A DNA stretch of 64,000 nucleotides from Tritrichomonas musculus (lineage: Eukaryota; Parabasalia; Tritrichomonadida; Tritrichomonadidae): the NCBI GenBank assembly GCA_039105265.1, contig JAPFFF010000013.1, positions 1,240,001-1,304,000 of the forward strand, written 5' to 3'. Under the pieces are notes generated by a model. The model was not told where the DNA came from and searched no databases. It saw only the letters and a list, made by a program, of their open reading frames with translations. Shown piece by piece: positions 11,201 to 18,863 of the stretch; position 1 is the stretch's first letter, and each line of letters begins with the position of its first letter. A program made the position numbers and the translations under genes.

Positions 11201-12777
11201 TAAAATACGCCGAGATTAAATTGTGCTTCTGGAATATTTTGATTTGCAGCGAGTGTATAATAATGAATTGCTTTGTTCATATCTTTTTTGACAAATTGTC
11301 CTTCATGATAAATGCTACCGAGATTAAATTGTGCTTCGGGAAAATTTTGATCTGCAGCGAGTGAATAATAATGAATTGCTTTGTTCATATCTTGCATGAC
11401 ATATTGTCCTTCATCATAAAATACGCCGAGACTGAATTGTGCTCCTGGAATATTTTGATCTGATGCTAGTAAAATCAAATATTGCATTTTTTTGTCTTCA
11501 GGTGCAGTTTCCGTAAAAAAGGTGTAATAAAAAACATTTGTCATTTCAAAGATATTTGGTCTTTTAGTTGGATCAATATTTAACCATGATTTTAAAATGA
11601 AATCTTCTTTGATTTCCATTCGATTATTCTTTTTAGGAGATTTTCCATATAATATGTAATGAATGATGTATCCCAATAAATAAACATCTGATTTGTATGT
11701 TTTGTTTGCTTCTGGTAGATCTATTTCATCATTAAAGTTTCTTGTTTGTTCGTTATCTTTTATTGATGAATTTGTTTCATCATTCGCTTTTAGAGCACGA
11801 TCAAAATCAATCAATATTGCATCTTTGTTCTGATTTATCATGATGTTGCTCAATCTTAAATCTCGATAGATGTAATTTTGTGAATGAAGATAATGAATTG
11901 TGAGAAAAAGTTCAATTATGATGATATATTTTTCTTGTTCATTTAAATCTGATAAATTATATTTATCAAGAGTTTCACCTTCAACATATTCAAGCAAAAG
12001 ATATTTCGGTTGATTACTAAATCCAATGTATCCGACGTATGAAACAATGAATGGATGTCGAATGTTTAAAAAATTATTTCTTTCTCGTTCATTCAAATAA
12101 AGACTTTCAGCATACGGAATTTTCAATGCAAACACTTCTTCTTTAAGAATATGATATATTAATTCAACTATTCCTCCACTTCCTTTCCCAAGAATTCTTA
12201 ATTCAATATAACTTTTGTTTCTCAAAATTGCATTTTCTTCTTTATATTCAACAAATTCGTCTTTTAAATATTTTTCATGATTCTTTCGCGAATTTTGATA
12301 ACCTTTCTTGATTAAAAATCCGCATAAGCAATTTACAATCATGCTCCAAAAGTGTTGCATTTTTTTATTTGTAATCGTGAATTCTGATGAAAATTTATTT
12401 ATCTCTATGAAAAAGTTTTTCTTTGCTGTATCGGTCTCAGATTGTATGTCGCAGTTTCGTAAAAAATATTTATCGATGTCGTCAAATTTAGTAAAAATGG
12501 AAGATAAAATTAAATTTTCTGTTTCGTTTTCTTGAGGTAAGATAATTAAATTATTATCAAAACAAACAACATAATATTTAATGCCGTTCTCTATACGTTC
12601 ATCAATAATGATAATTTTGGATTTGTTTTCATACTGATTTGCTTTTTTCTCTGTTTGTTGAATATCTGGATAATAAATAAAATCGAATTTATATAGAATT
12701 TCTTTTAAATATTCATTTGATATAAGGATTTTTCCATTTTTTAATAATTCTTGAAAGTCATGAATGGATTGCTGCAT
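8299..12777 (-). CDS. Protein kinase with ~26 Sel1 repeats
   Basis: 1492 residues. Residues 1-185: family-specific N-terminal domain (IIIIDERI, YYVVCFDNNLIILP, then FWSMIVNCLCGFLIKKGY). Kinase domain ~190-420: glycine loop GKGSGGIV (197-204), beta-3 Lys219, EYVEGETL, YRDLRLSNIM with Asp306 and Asn311, IDFDR (324-327) for DFG, LPE (354-356) for APE, SDVYLLG. From ~446 there are about 22 highly similar 36-residue Sel1 units, then four divergent ones. The protein ends with FYEGFGKDLYSS, a signature shared with the genes at 27874 and 46948. HRD-type Asp and beta-3 Lys are kept, so catalysis is possible despite the altered DFG. It has no signal peptide or membrane segment. An initiator-like TCATTG lies just before the ATG. 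Cellular role unknown. Confidence 0.9.
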   Translation of the reverse strand: MQQSIHDFQELLKNGKILISNEYLKEILYKFDFIYYPDIQQTEKKANQYENKSKIIIIDERIENGIKYYVVCFDNNLIILPQENETENLILSSIFTKFDDIDKYFLRNCDIQSETDTAKKNFFIEINKFSSEFTITNKKMQHFWSMIVNCLCGFLIKKGYQNSRKNHEKYLKDEFVEYKEENAILRNKSYIELRILGKGSGGIVELIYHILKEEVFALKIPYAESLYLNERERNNFLNIRHPFIVSYVGYIGFSNQPKYLLLEYVEGETLDKYNLSDLNEQEKYIIIIELFLTIHYLHSQNYIYRDLRLSNIMINQNKDAILIDFDRALKANDETNSSIKDNEQTRNFNDEIDLPEANKTYKSDVYLLGYIIHYILYGKSPKKNNRMEIKEDFILKSWLNIDPTKRPNIFEMTNVFYYTFFTETAPEDKKMQYLILLASDQNIPGAQFSLGVFYDEGQYVMQDMNKAIHYYSLAADQNFPEAQFNLGSIYHEGQFVKKDMNKAIHYYTLAANQNIPEAQFNLGVFYDKGQYVKHDMNKAIYYYSLAANQNIPEAQFNLGLIYDKGQYVTRDISKAIHYYTLAANQNIPEAQFNLGNIYRGGQYVTRDMNKAIHYFTLAANQNIPKAQFILGVFYDKGQYVEQDINKAIHYYTLAANQNIPEAQFNLGNIYREGKFVKKDMNKAIHYFTLAANQNIPKAQFNLGVFYDKGQYVEQDINKAIHYYTLAANQNIPEAQFNLGNIYREGKFVKKDMNKAIHYFTLAADQNIPEAQFILGVFYDKGQYVTRDINKAIHYYSLAANQYNPEAQFNLGSIYDEGQYVTRNINKAIHYYTLAANLNHLKAQYNLGKIYSEGRYVTRDINKAIHYYTLAANQNYPQAQFILGIIYSDEEYVTQDINKAIHYYSLAADLNYPQAQCLLGIIYYQGYVIKQDIDKAIHYCSLAANQNKSEAQFILGNIYSDGQYVTRDINKAIHYYTLAANQNIPKAQFILGSIYHGGQYVTQDINKAIHYYTLAANLNHLRAQFILGSIYCEGQYVTRNINKAIHYFSLAANQKYPQAQYNLGVIYSEGQYVTRDMNKAIYYYTLAADQNFPEAQFNLGNIYRGGQYVTRDISKAIYYYTLAANQNMSAAQLNLGKIYDEGQYVTQDMNKAIYYYSLAANQNFPEAQFNLGLIYDEGKNVTRDISKAIHYYTLAANQNIPEAQFNLGNIYRGGQYVTRDMNKAIHFFTLAANKNMSDAQFNLGLIYYIGRYIKQDIKKGGYYIMLASMNNHRQANFAHGFLLHEGKCVKKDIEGSIHYYKEASSFNNQFSKNNLGIIYKHGYNEIKGNIGKAIEYFEEAIRQKNDYLSMYNLAHIYMYDETIDRDLNKSIDLLIRSMNEFSESFTLLCLVLLTEFNSDTVKIDQELIKRADITEWKIGEILGVIDNIIPLYKILYELYRYKDYLYNLELEPVLSSEIGNIKEDPPKYPNAKELSPEFYEGFGKDLYSSIIKK

Positions 12778-12782
12778 TCAAA

Positions 12783-12790
12783 CAATGATC
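12783..12790 (-). promoter_or_regulatory. Possible initiator (Inr) before the 8299-12777 gene
   Basis: On the minus strand TGATCATTG lies 6-13 bases before the ATG at 12777. TCAYT matches the core of the trichomonad initiator. A short match in AT-rich DNA, so weak alone. Confidence 0.35.
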
Positions 12791-13954
12791 AGGGAAAAAA
12801 AATATAGTTTTGATAAGATATTTGGGCAATCAAAAAATTTGAATCATATTTTATAGCATGAATTGAAAATTTGTGTAAAAAAAAGTATTCAATTTTTTTT
12901 AAGTAAAATTTCAAAATTTAAATGATAACATAGCCGCATTTGATATCCTATAATATCATCCAAATGGTTTATATGATAATTAATTGCATAAACACCACAA
13001 CTATCTTATTATATTTTCATTTAATCTAATAATTTAAAAATTTAGCATTTTTCGATTGTACTTTTACTATAAAATTATTTATAGATTCAATAACTTATTT
13101 ATGTATTAATTTTTCAGAATATTGTATATTAATCGAGATAAATGTATTATATATCAATAAACTGGAAAAAATTGTTTCTGTCATTTATCTCTAAATCTTG
13201 GATATATTGGTATTTTTATGCATTTTAAAAGTATATCATTCGTTAATATAATTTAATTAATTCATTTATTCTAAATTATAACGATTTAATTTTAAGATGC
13301 AAGCTTGATTTTATTTTGTGAATAATATTCTCAAAAAGTTATTTTTATAGTTTAATAAATCATCATATTTTATAACGTGCTTTCAATAGATCCATAGCAG
13401 GTCAATTTAGCAAAAATTGGCCATAGTTTGATCGTTTTTTTTACGAAAAAGAAAACCAAATATGATCAGAAATATTTTTATCAGAAATTCTTTAATTTTC
13501 ACTATTTTACTAATATCTCCAAATAAAAAAGTAAAACTAATAAAATTTAACAAAACTTATAATATATAATAATAATTTTTATATAATTTATTATTAAATA
13601 TTTAATAAAATAATTATATTGTATGATAAATTACGGACAATCGTTTTTTTCTTCACCACTTTTTGAATGGTTTTTCTATCCATGAGTAGCTACTCATGGA
13701 AAGTAAAAAACCGTCATCTTAAGGTGAAATTTGACTTACTCTGTTAAAAAAATTAACCAAAAAATCATAAATTTTAATTTTTCCTAAAAATTATAACTAT
13801 TTGCTTTTTTTGATATGAATTTTTATATTTTTCCATAATTTTTCAGGAATATACACACCAGTGATCACCACGGGGCTGTGCGAAGCCGAATCGAGTTCCT
13901 TGAATTGCTGGATAAATCGGGAAGCTAATTTGACTGAAAAAATTGTGCATTATT
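12791..13954. other. Gene-free spacer
   Basis: AT-rich, no supported gene. It contains a perfect 22-bp palindrome (13679-13700), a TTCAAAAAGTGG motif in reverse (13656-13667), and a stretch near 13375 (AACGTGCTTTCA...CCATAGCA) that resembles sequence near 6270. Confidence 0.5.
13679..13700. repeat. Perfect 22-bp palindrome
   Basis: TCCATGAGTAG is followed at once by its exact reverse complement CTACTCATGGA, with no spacer. No flanking element was recognised. Confidence 0.8.
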
Positions 13955-14287
13955 TATAGTGTTCCAAAAAAAGATTGATAGGAATTATATTCAATACCTG
14001 ATCTCACTATTCAATTTCAAATTTTTTGTTTTTGAAAAATATTTTACATTCTCAGAAAAAAATACGGTTTAAATCAATCTTTTTTTGGCAATTCAAAAAG
14101 TGGTTTTTTTATTAAAATCGAAACTAATTTCTCCTGTGAATTATGCAACCTTTTCCTTCCAGATCAAAGTTTTAAAATTCTCTCAATTATTATTGAATGA
14201 TCTAATTGAGAAAAAATTCTCAATTTTTGGTATTTAGTTCGTTATTTTCTCTCAATTTTCCTATCAATCTTTTTTTGGACGACTATA
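13955..14287. mobile_element. TA-flanked MITE with ~30-bp terminal inverted repeats
   Basis: The left end starts TATAGTGTTCCAAAAAAAG and continues ATTGATAGGAA. The right end is its complement with two differences (TATAGTCGTCC...). TA dinucleotides bound both ends, as for Tc1/mariner elements. About 333 bp, no ORF. A partial internal copy of the TIR (AATCAATCTTTTTTTGG) lies near 14073. Confidence 0.75.
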
Positions 14288-14362
14288 GCAAAAATTGAAT
14301 AAAAAAAGTATAAAAAAGTATTCAAAAAGTTAAAAAGTTTTCAAAAAGTGGTGTAGAAAAAT

Positions 14363-14430
14363 ACGATTCCCCATAAATAACCCCAAGATTATATCTCTTG
14401 TAACATGTTTTCCATCTAAATAAATTATCA
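14363..14430 (-). pseudogene. Sel1 repeat scrap
   Basis: Read on the minus strand this short stretch encodes IIYLDGKHVTRDI and, in another frame, NLGVIYGES, both recognisable pieces of a Sel1 unit. It is a fragment in opposite orientation to the Sel1-like sequence that follows at 14463. Confidence 0.55.
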
Positions 14431-14462
14431 AAAACTTTATTTGTTTTGTTAAATTTTACTAG

Positions 14463-14747
14463 TTTTACTTTTTTGAACATAATCTTGAAAAATGTTTTAA
14501 GTATTTAAAAAAAGCTTCTGATCAAAAGTATGGAGAAGCATTATTTCATTTAAGTCTTGCTATTAAATTTGGGTATGGAGTTATAGAAGATGATGAAAAA
14601 AATAAAAATGAAACTGCAAATAAAAAAAGTAAAAATGAAATTGCACTTGAAAAGATCAGAGAATCTTCGAACTTGGGTTATAGATGCGCCATTAAATATC
14701 TTGATTTCCTATCTCAATATGAAAATGTAACCAAATCTGGAATAAAA
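14463..14747 (+). other. Open Sel1-like sequence in frame with the downstream GTPase, no ATG
   Basis: From a TAG at 14460-14462 the frame is open into the GTPase gene without any ATG. It encodes HNLEKCFKYLKKASDQKYGEA, LFHLSLAIKFGYGVIEDD and later ALEKIRESSNLGYRCAIKYL, which read as Sel1-type helices. Either the ancestral gene was a longer Sel1-GTPase fusion that lost its 5' end, or this is leader sequence. Confidence 0.55.
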
Positions 14748-15326
14748 ATGGCCATTATTGGATCTTATTGTTCTGGAAAAACAACATTCATCAATAAATT
14801 GAAAGATAAATATGATTTTTCATATACAAAAGTCACTATCGGCTTCAATTCTTTTGCACTTATGTGTAAAAATGATGATGATGAAACATTTTTGGTGGAT
14901 GTTATTGATACTAGTGGAACCGAAAGATATCATAGTATTGTTAAAAAAAGTTTACGTGAAGCTAATTTGACAATAATTATGTATGAAATAGATAATCCCT
15001 CTTCTTTCGAAGAAATAGATTATTGGATTGCCACTTTAAGAGAGGTGAATGACAATTCTAAACTTCTTTTTGTGGGAAATAAAATAGATCTAGAAAGAAA
15101 TGTTTTAAAAACAACAGCAGCTGAAAAAGCAGAAGAATATAATGCACCTTATATTGAAGTATCAGCATTATATGGAGATGGTATAGATATATGCTATCAC
15201 AAAATCTGTTACATCTTGAATAAACTTAGAGTACGAAAAAATACGCCTGAATTAAGGACTGTTAATATTAATGAAGCAAATAATAACAACACAGGAATGT
15301 TTGGATGGTTGAAAAATCTTTGTTAA
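14748..15326 (+). CDS. Ras/Rab-like small GTPase
   Basis: The first in-frame ATG gives 192 residues starting MAIIGSYCSGKTT. G1 is GSYCSGKT, switch I carries Thr in YTKVTIGFNSF, G3 is DTSGTERY (DTAGQE in most Rabs), G4 is GNKIDL, and G5 is VSALYGDG. The switch II Gln is replaced by Thr, which in Ras-type proteins would be expected to slow GTP hydrolysis. The protein ends GWLKNLC with a single terminal Cys rather than CC or CXC, so prenylation is uncertain. The frame is open 285 bases upstream over Sel1-like sequence (14463-14747), so the ATG used here may be an internal Met of an ancestral longer protein. Likely vesicle-traffic or signalling switch. Confidence 0.72.
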   Translation: MAIIGSYCSGKTTFINKLKDKYDFSYTKVTIGFNSFALMCKNDDDETFLVDVIDTSGTERYHSIVKKSLREANLTIIMYEIDNPSSFEEIDYWIATLREVNDNSKLLFVGNKIDLERNVLKTTAAEKAEEYNAPYIEVSALYGDGIDICYHKICYILNKLRVRKNTPELRTVNINEANNNNTGMFGWLKNLC

Positions 15327-15711
15327 TTAAATATATATTATTTATACATTACATCTGTTTAGAAATAAATAGGAAGGATCATGTTTATTTAGAAAAATAG
15401 ATTAATAATGCTTATTTAAAGAAATTTTATTTCGCTTTACAAATATTTTGCTTTTACCTGTTTAATATGAAACATGGAGTTTAATATTTTAGAAATATCA
15501 TATAAAATATGCATATTGTGAAATATATCATTTATAAATTATCTTTTTAATAACATCTGTATAAATTATATTAAATTGGCAAAAAGTTTAATTGAAATTT
15601 CTTATATCATATGATATAAGAATATTTTCAACAGGAATCTTGAATATTTTTGATTGTAATATCGACTTTTGTGCTTTTCTTCAATTCATGAAAAATAAAT
15701 TATAAAAAATT
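15327..15711. other. Spacer without gene
   Basis: AT-rich. It contains the pol III T-run terminator of the adjoining tRNA (TTTTTT on the minus strand at about 15704-15709) and a short palindrome ATATCATATGATAT near 15603. Nothing else is seen. Confidence 0.5.
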
Positions 15712-15783
15712 GGGGCGATTCGGGAATTGAACCCGAGACCTCTCGCACCCAAAGCGAGAATCATACCACTAGACCAATCACCC
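15712..15783 (-). tRNA. tRNA-Pro (TGG)
   Basis: Cloverleaf on the minus strand: acceptor GGGTGAT pairs with ATCGCCC (one G-T), anticodon stem CTCGC/GCGAG with loop TTTGGGT gives anticodon TGG, and the T arm is TTCAATTC-like. Discriminator C, no encoded CCA and no intron. A T-run terminator follows. Confidence 0.95.
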
Positions 15784-15986
15784 TCAATTCTTTAGAAATT
15801 TATATAATTTAATATTTAAATATTTATTAGAGAGAAAAATATACACTAGGCTTCTGATGGATAAAATGAAATGAAAAATATTTTTTCTAATTATGCAGTT
15901 AGTACTTATAACAAATAAATAACAAATAAATAAAAAAACTCTTTTTTTCTTTATATATTTTGTCAACAAAAAATTTTGACAGGAAA

Positions 15987-17750
15987 ATGGATGGTAGTTA
16001 TGGAAATACAGATGATCAATTTACAGAACAAACACTTGAAGTTCTTTCACAACATAGTTATGACCCAGATAATCCCCCTATAGAAGTAAATCCAGATGAA
16101 ATTCCAAGAGATTCACTTCTCTATTCTTGGCTTTGTCAATATATGTATGGCATTATAACTGACACTAACAACAACAGATTTCCTGTTTCACTTTCTATAC
16201 CACGTACTGTATTACCTATTTCACTTCAAATATTATATAATTTTGATATAAGTGATGATATGCTCAAAATAACGATAGACAGATCACCAACAGGGAGCAA
16301 TCAAGAATATAAAATCAAAGCTGAACAACCAATTATTGGGGAATCATTTACAGGTTCAAGTCTTGTCAATACAGTAATTACAGATTTTCAAAATGGTAAT
16401 TACAAACCCAAAGAATATTACCGATCATCACCATTTATATTATACAAACAAAATGCTCAGCCCTCCCCAGAAAAAGTTCAGAAAATGGTAGAAGCAGGAT
16501 ATGATGAATTACAATCAGAGAAAGCACTTTCCAATTGTCACGATGACCTTGAAAAAAGTATCCATTTATTAAGAACAGGTGAATATGAATTTCCAAAAGA
16601 AGAAATGAAAGTTTCAGATATTGTCAAATATGATGAGAATCCTTTAATTTATTTAATATTAGGCATTGTTGATAAAATCTTTGATTTACAAGATCATTGT
16701 TCAATTTGCGGTGATCCAATTCAACGTAGTTTGAAACCAACTTCATGTGAGAAAAACATATGTTACACACAATTTTCTAGCATTGGCCTTGGCACAAGTG
16801 TCATACAAGAAATAAAGCGAGACATTAAAGTTGCTGATCTTTTGTTTAGCGTTTTCGTTTCTTCTATTGGAACCAAGTTTTTAATACCTGCACCTCCACC
16901 CTTGACAACTGAAAAGCTCAACGAAAGAATCGACCTCGATGAAATGCCGAAATACAAAAGTAATGATGGTAAAGATGATCTTAATTATGATCCAAATTAC
17001 TTGATGGAAGTTGTTAAAAAAGTTCCTTCATTTGATCAAATTGTAAAAGAGGCGAATGACGACTCGTTACGTAAATCAATTGGACGCGAAGCATTCAAGC
17101 TTCTTCAATGGGTCCTTCTTACAAACAGGGCCCAGCTATTCTGGCTTCCTCCTCCTCTTGAGCTTCAATTGATCAAAAATGCAAGTCCTAATTGTATCCA
17201 GTTCATGTCTCTTGCGTCCTCGCCAGAACAAGAATCGATCTTTCAACAATTGAAAGAGAAATTTGGCTCATTGTATCTTTGGCATGGCTCTGGAATTGAT
17301 AAGTGGCACTCAATCATCAGAAACGGACTCATAAACACTTCAAGAGTCAAAGGAATGGTCGTACACGGCACTGCTTATGGCGAAGGGATTTACTTGGCAT
17401 CACATTCTGATATTTCAATGAGTTATGTTAATAAAACAAATGCCTGGTCCAGATCAAGTCTTGGACAAATATCTATTATAGCTCTATGCGAAGTAATCAA
17501 GTTCCCTTTCAATCAGGACCAAAAAATTGAAGTAAACGTCAAAAATAAATATACTGGCCAAATGGAGAAAAAAGTGCTCACAGGAAGACTCAATTCTTTT
17601 ACCGATATCTTCACTTTGACAATGGAAGAAGCAATCATCGTAAGATTCCTTTTCGTTAACTTTAATGGTCGACTTGATATTTTGAATAATCAACCAACTG
17701 GCATACCTACTTTTGACGACTTCATTAATTACCATATGCAGAAAAAATAA
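15987..17750 (+). CDS. PARP6/8-like ADP-ribosyltransferase with UBA-like segment
   Basis: The ATG at 15987 is the first in frame after a TAA and gives 587 residues. Residues ~161-196 (KVQKMVEAGYDELQSEKAL...) look like a UBA domain. A Cys cluster CSIC...SCEKNIC (Cys238, 241, 254, 259) and the following VADLLFSV stretch resemble the conserved middle of animal PARP6/8. The catalytic domain (~410-575) has LWHGSGIDKWHSIIRNGL with His433, GTAYGEGIYLA with Tyr469, and IIVRFLFV, with no PARP1-type Glu. This H-Y-hydrophobic set predicts mono-ADP-ribosylation using NAD+. The UBA-like part suggests ubiquitin-linked targets. The stop codon overlaps TAAA. Confidence 0.88.
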   Translation: MDGSYGNTDDQFTEQTLEVLSQHSYDPDNPPIEVNPDEIPRDSLLYSWLCQYMYGIITDTNNNRFPVSLSIPRTVLPISLQILYNFDISDDMLKITIDRSPTGSNQEYKIKAEQPIIGESFTGSSLVNTVITDFQNGNYKPKEYYRSSPFILYKQNAQPSPEKVQKMVEAGYDELQSEKALSNCHDDLEKSIHLLRTGEYEFPKEEMKVSDIVKYDENPLIYLILGIVDKIFDLQDHCSICGDPIQRSLKPTSCEKNICYTQFSSIGLGTSVIQEIKRDIKVADLLFSVFVSSIGTKFLIPAPPPLTTEKLNERIDLDEMPKYKSNDGKDDLNYDPNYLMEVVKKVPSFDQIVKEANDDSLRKSIGREAFKLLQWVLLTNRAQLFWLPPPLELQLIKNASPNCIQFMSLASSPEQESIFQQLKEKFGSLYLWHGSGIDKWHSIIRNGLINTSRVKGMVVHGTAYGEGIYLASHSDISMSYVNKTNAWSRSSLGQISIIALCEVIKFPFNQDQKIEVNVKNKYTGQMEKKVLTGRLNSFTDIFTLTMEEAIIVRFLFVNFNGRLDILNNQPTGIPTFDDFINYHMQKK

Positions 17751-18126
17751 ATTTTCAAATAATATTTAATTAATTATTTTTTTTTCTGTTTAATTGATTT
17801 ATATGTTATACTAATGATTATTCTCAATGAATTATATCAAGAAGAATATCGATAGTTAAAAAAATATTAATATCAAATTATTAATAAATTGCTAATATCA
17901 TGAACACTTTTTGCAACTATTGCTTCATTTGTTAATTGTTTTTAATCAATCCATTTTTTGTCTTGAAAAATACTTATCGCCCCGATACTTATTGACCAAG
18001 AGGTCAAGATTGACCTTGTATCGTATATCAGAAAAAATTGAAACTTTTTTGCACTTTTGCAAAAAATACCATTAGTAGCTCTTGCTTCAAATTATAAAAT
18101 ATTGACAAAATTGTCATTATTCTAAA
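17751..18126. other. Spacer containing a dispersed repeat
   Basis: No gene seen. It holds one copy of the AGGTCAAnnTTGACC repeat listed separately. Confidence 0.5.
17976..18088 (+). repeat. Dispersed repeat, copy 1 (AGGTCAAnnTTGACC family)
   Basis: AGGTCAAGATTGACCTTG, then TATCGTATATCAGAAAAAA-like sequence, then TTTTTTGCACTTTTGC and AATACCAT. The same order occurs at 52100-52195 and, shortened, at 27801-27872, always in this orientation. Confidence 0.7.
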
Positions 18127-18757
18127 AGTTGCAACAGCTTTAAAAGACTTGAATATGTTAATTCACATAAAGATGCTTACATATGTTGTATGAGTTATGA
18201 TAAAGATATAGAAAATGTTATGGCTTGTCCAAAAGGGCCTTCTAATTATCATCCACCTGAGCAAAAACTGTTGATGAAGATGAAGAATTACTTAAAAAAC
18301 TTTGTATTTCGATTTTTAAATACTCAAAAACAACTATTTCCATTTTTTATTTGATAAGTGTGACCAAAAGAAAGATGAAAACGATAGAAAAGTTTCTTTA
18401 TTGAATGAAATGAAAAATATTATTGAAAAATGTATGGAAAATAGTGATGATCGTTTTAGTTGCTTTAGTGAAATAATTGACAATATCTATGAAACTAGAT
18501 TTTATCAAATGCACCAAAAAGAAATTGAATTCAGACTCCAAAATGCCAAAAGTTCAGTAGATTATAAATGTACAATTGCTGATCTAGTTGAAAATTATTT
18601 TCTTGGAGAAAAGAATGCATTGAAATGCATATTAAATCTTCTCTCTTTTATTAATTATTATGACAACTATCAAGAATCAGAAGAATATATTATTGAAACC
18701 ATTTTTGAAACCTTTGAATTTTTATTCCAAAGAAGAATAATCACAAGAAATTTCTGA
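18127..18757 (+). pseudogene. Broken gene of unknown family
   Basis: An open stretch from about 18127 encodes SCNSFKRLEYVNSHKDAYIC and CMSYDKDIENVMACPKGPSN, ending at a TGA near 18353. A second frame then continues FDKCDQKKDENDRKVSLLNE and a helical segment rich in Glu to 18757. The two look like parts of one protein separated by a frame change near 18350; no trichomonad intron signals (GTATGT...ACACAG) are there. The Cys pairs could be a metal-binding site. I do not recognise the family. Confidence 0.5.
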
Positions 18758-18863
18758 TAATACTATAGTACTGTTGGTTGAAAGGGTTTAAAGAAGAAAT
18801 TAAAAATGATTGGAATGAATTAGTTTTTTTTTTTTTTTTTTTTTTTATTAAAAAGTATGAATT

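Noticed and set aside
9726-11364. Several ORFs of 60-76 codons antisense or out of frame to the Sel1 array
   Set aside because: They recur with the 108-bp period of the Sel1 units, so they are shadows of the repeat.
18340-18360. Intron joining the two frames of the 18127-18757 gene
   Set aside because: No GTATGT-type donor or ACACAG-type acceptor near the frame change, so a broken gene is more likely.
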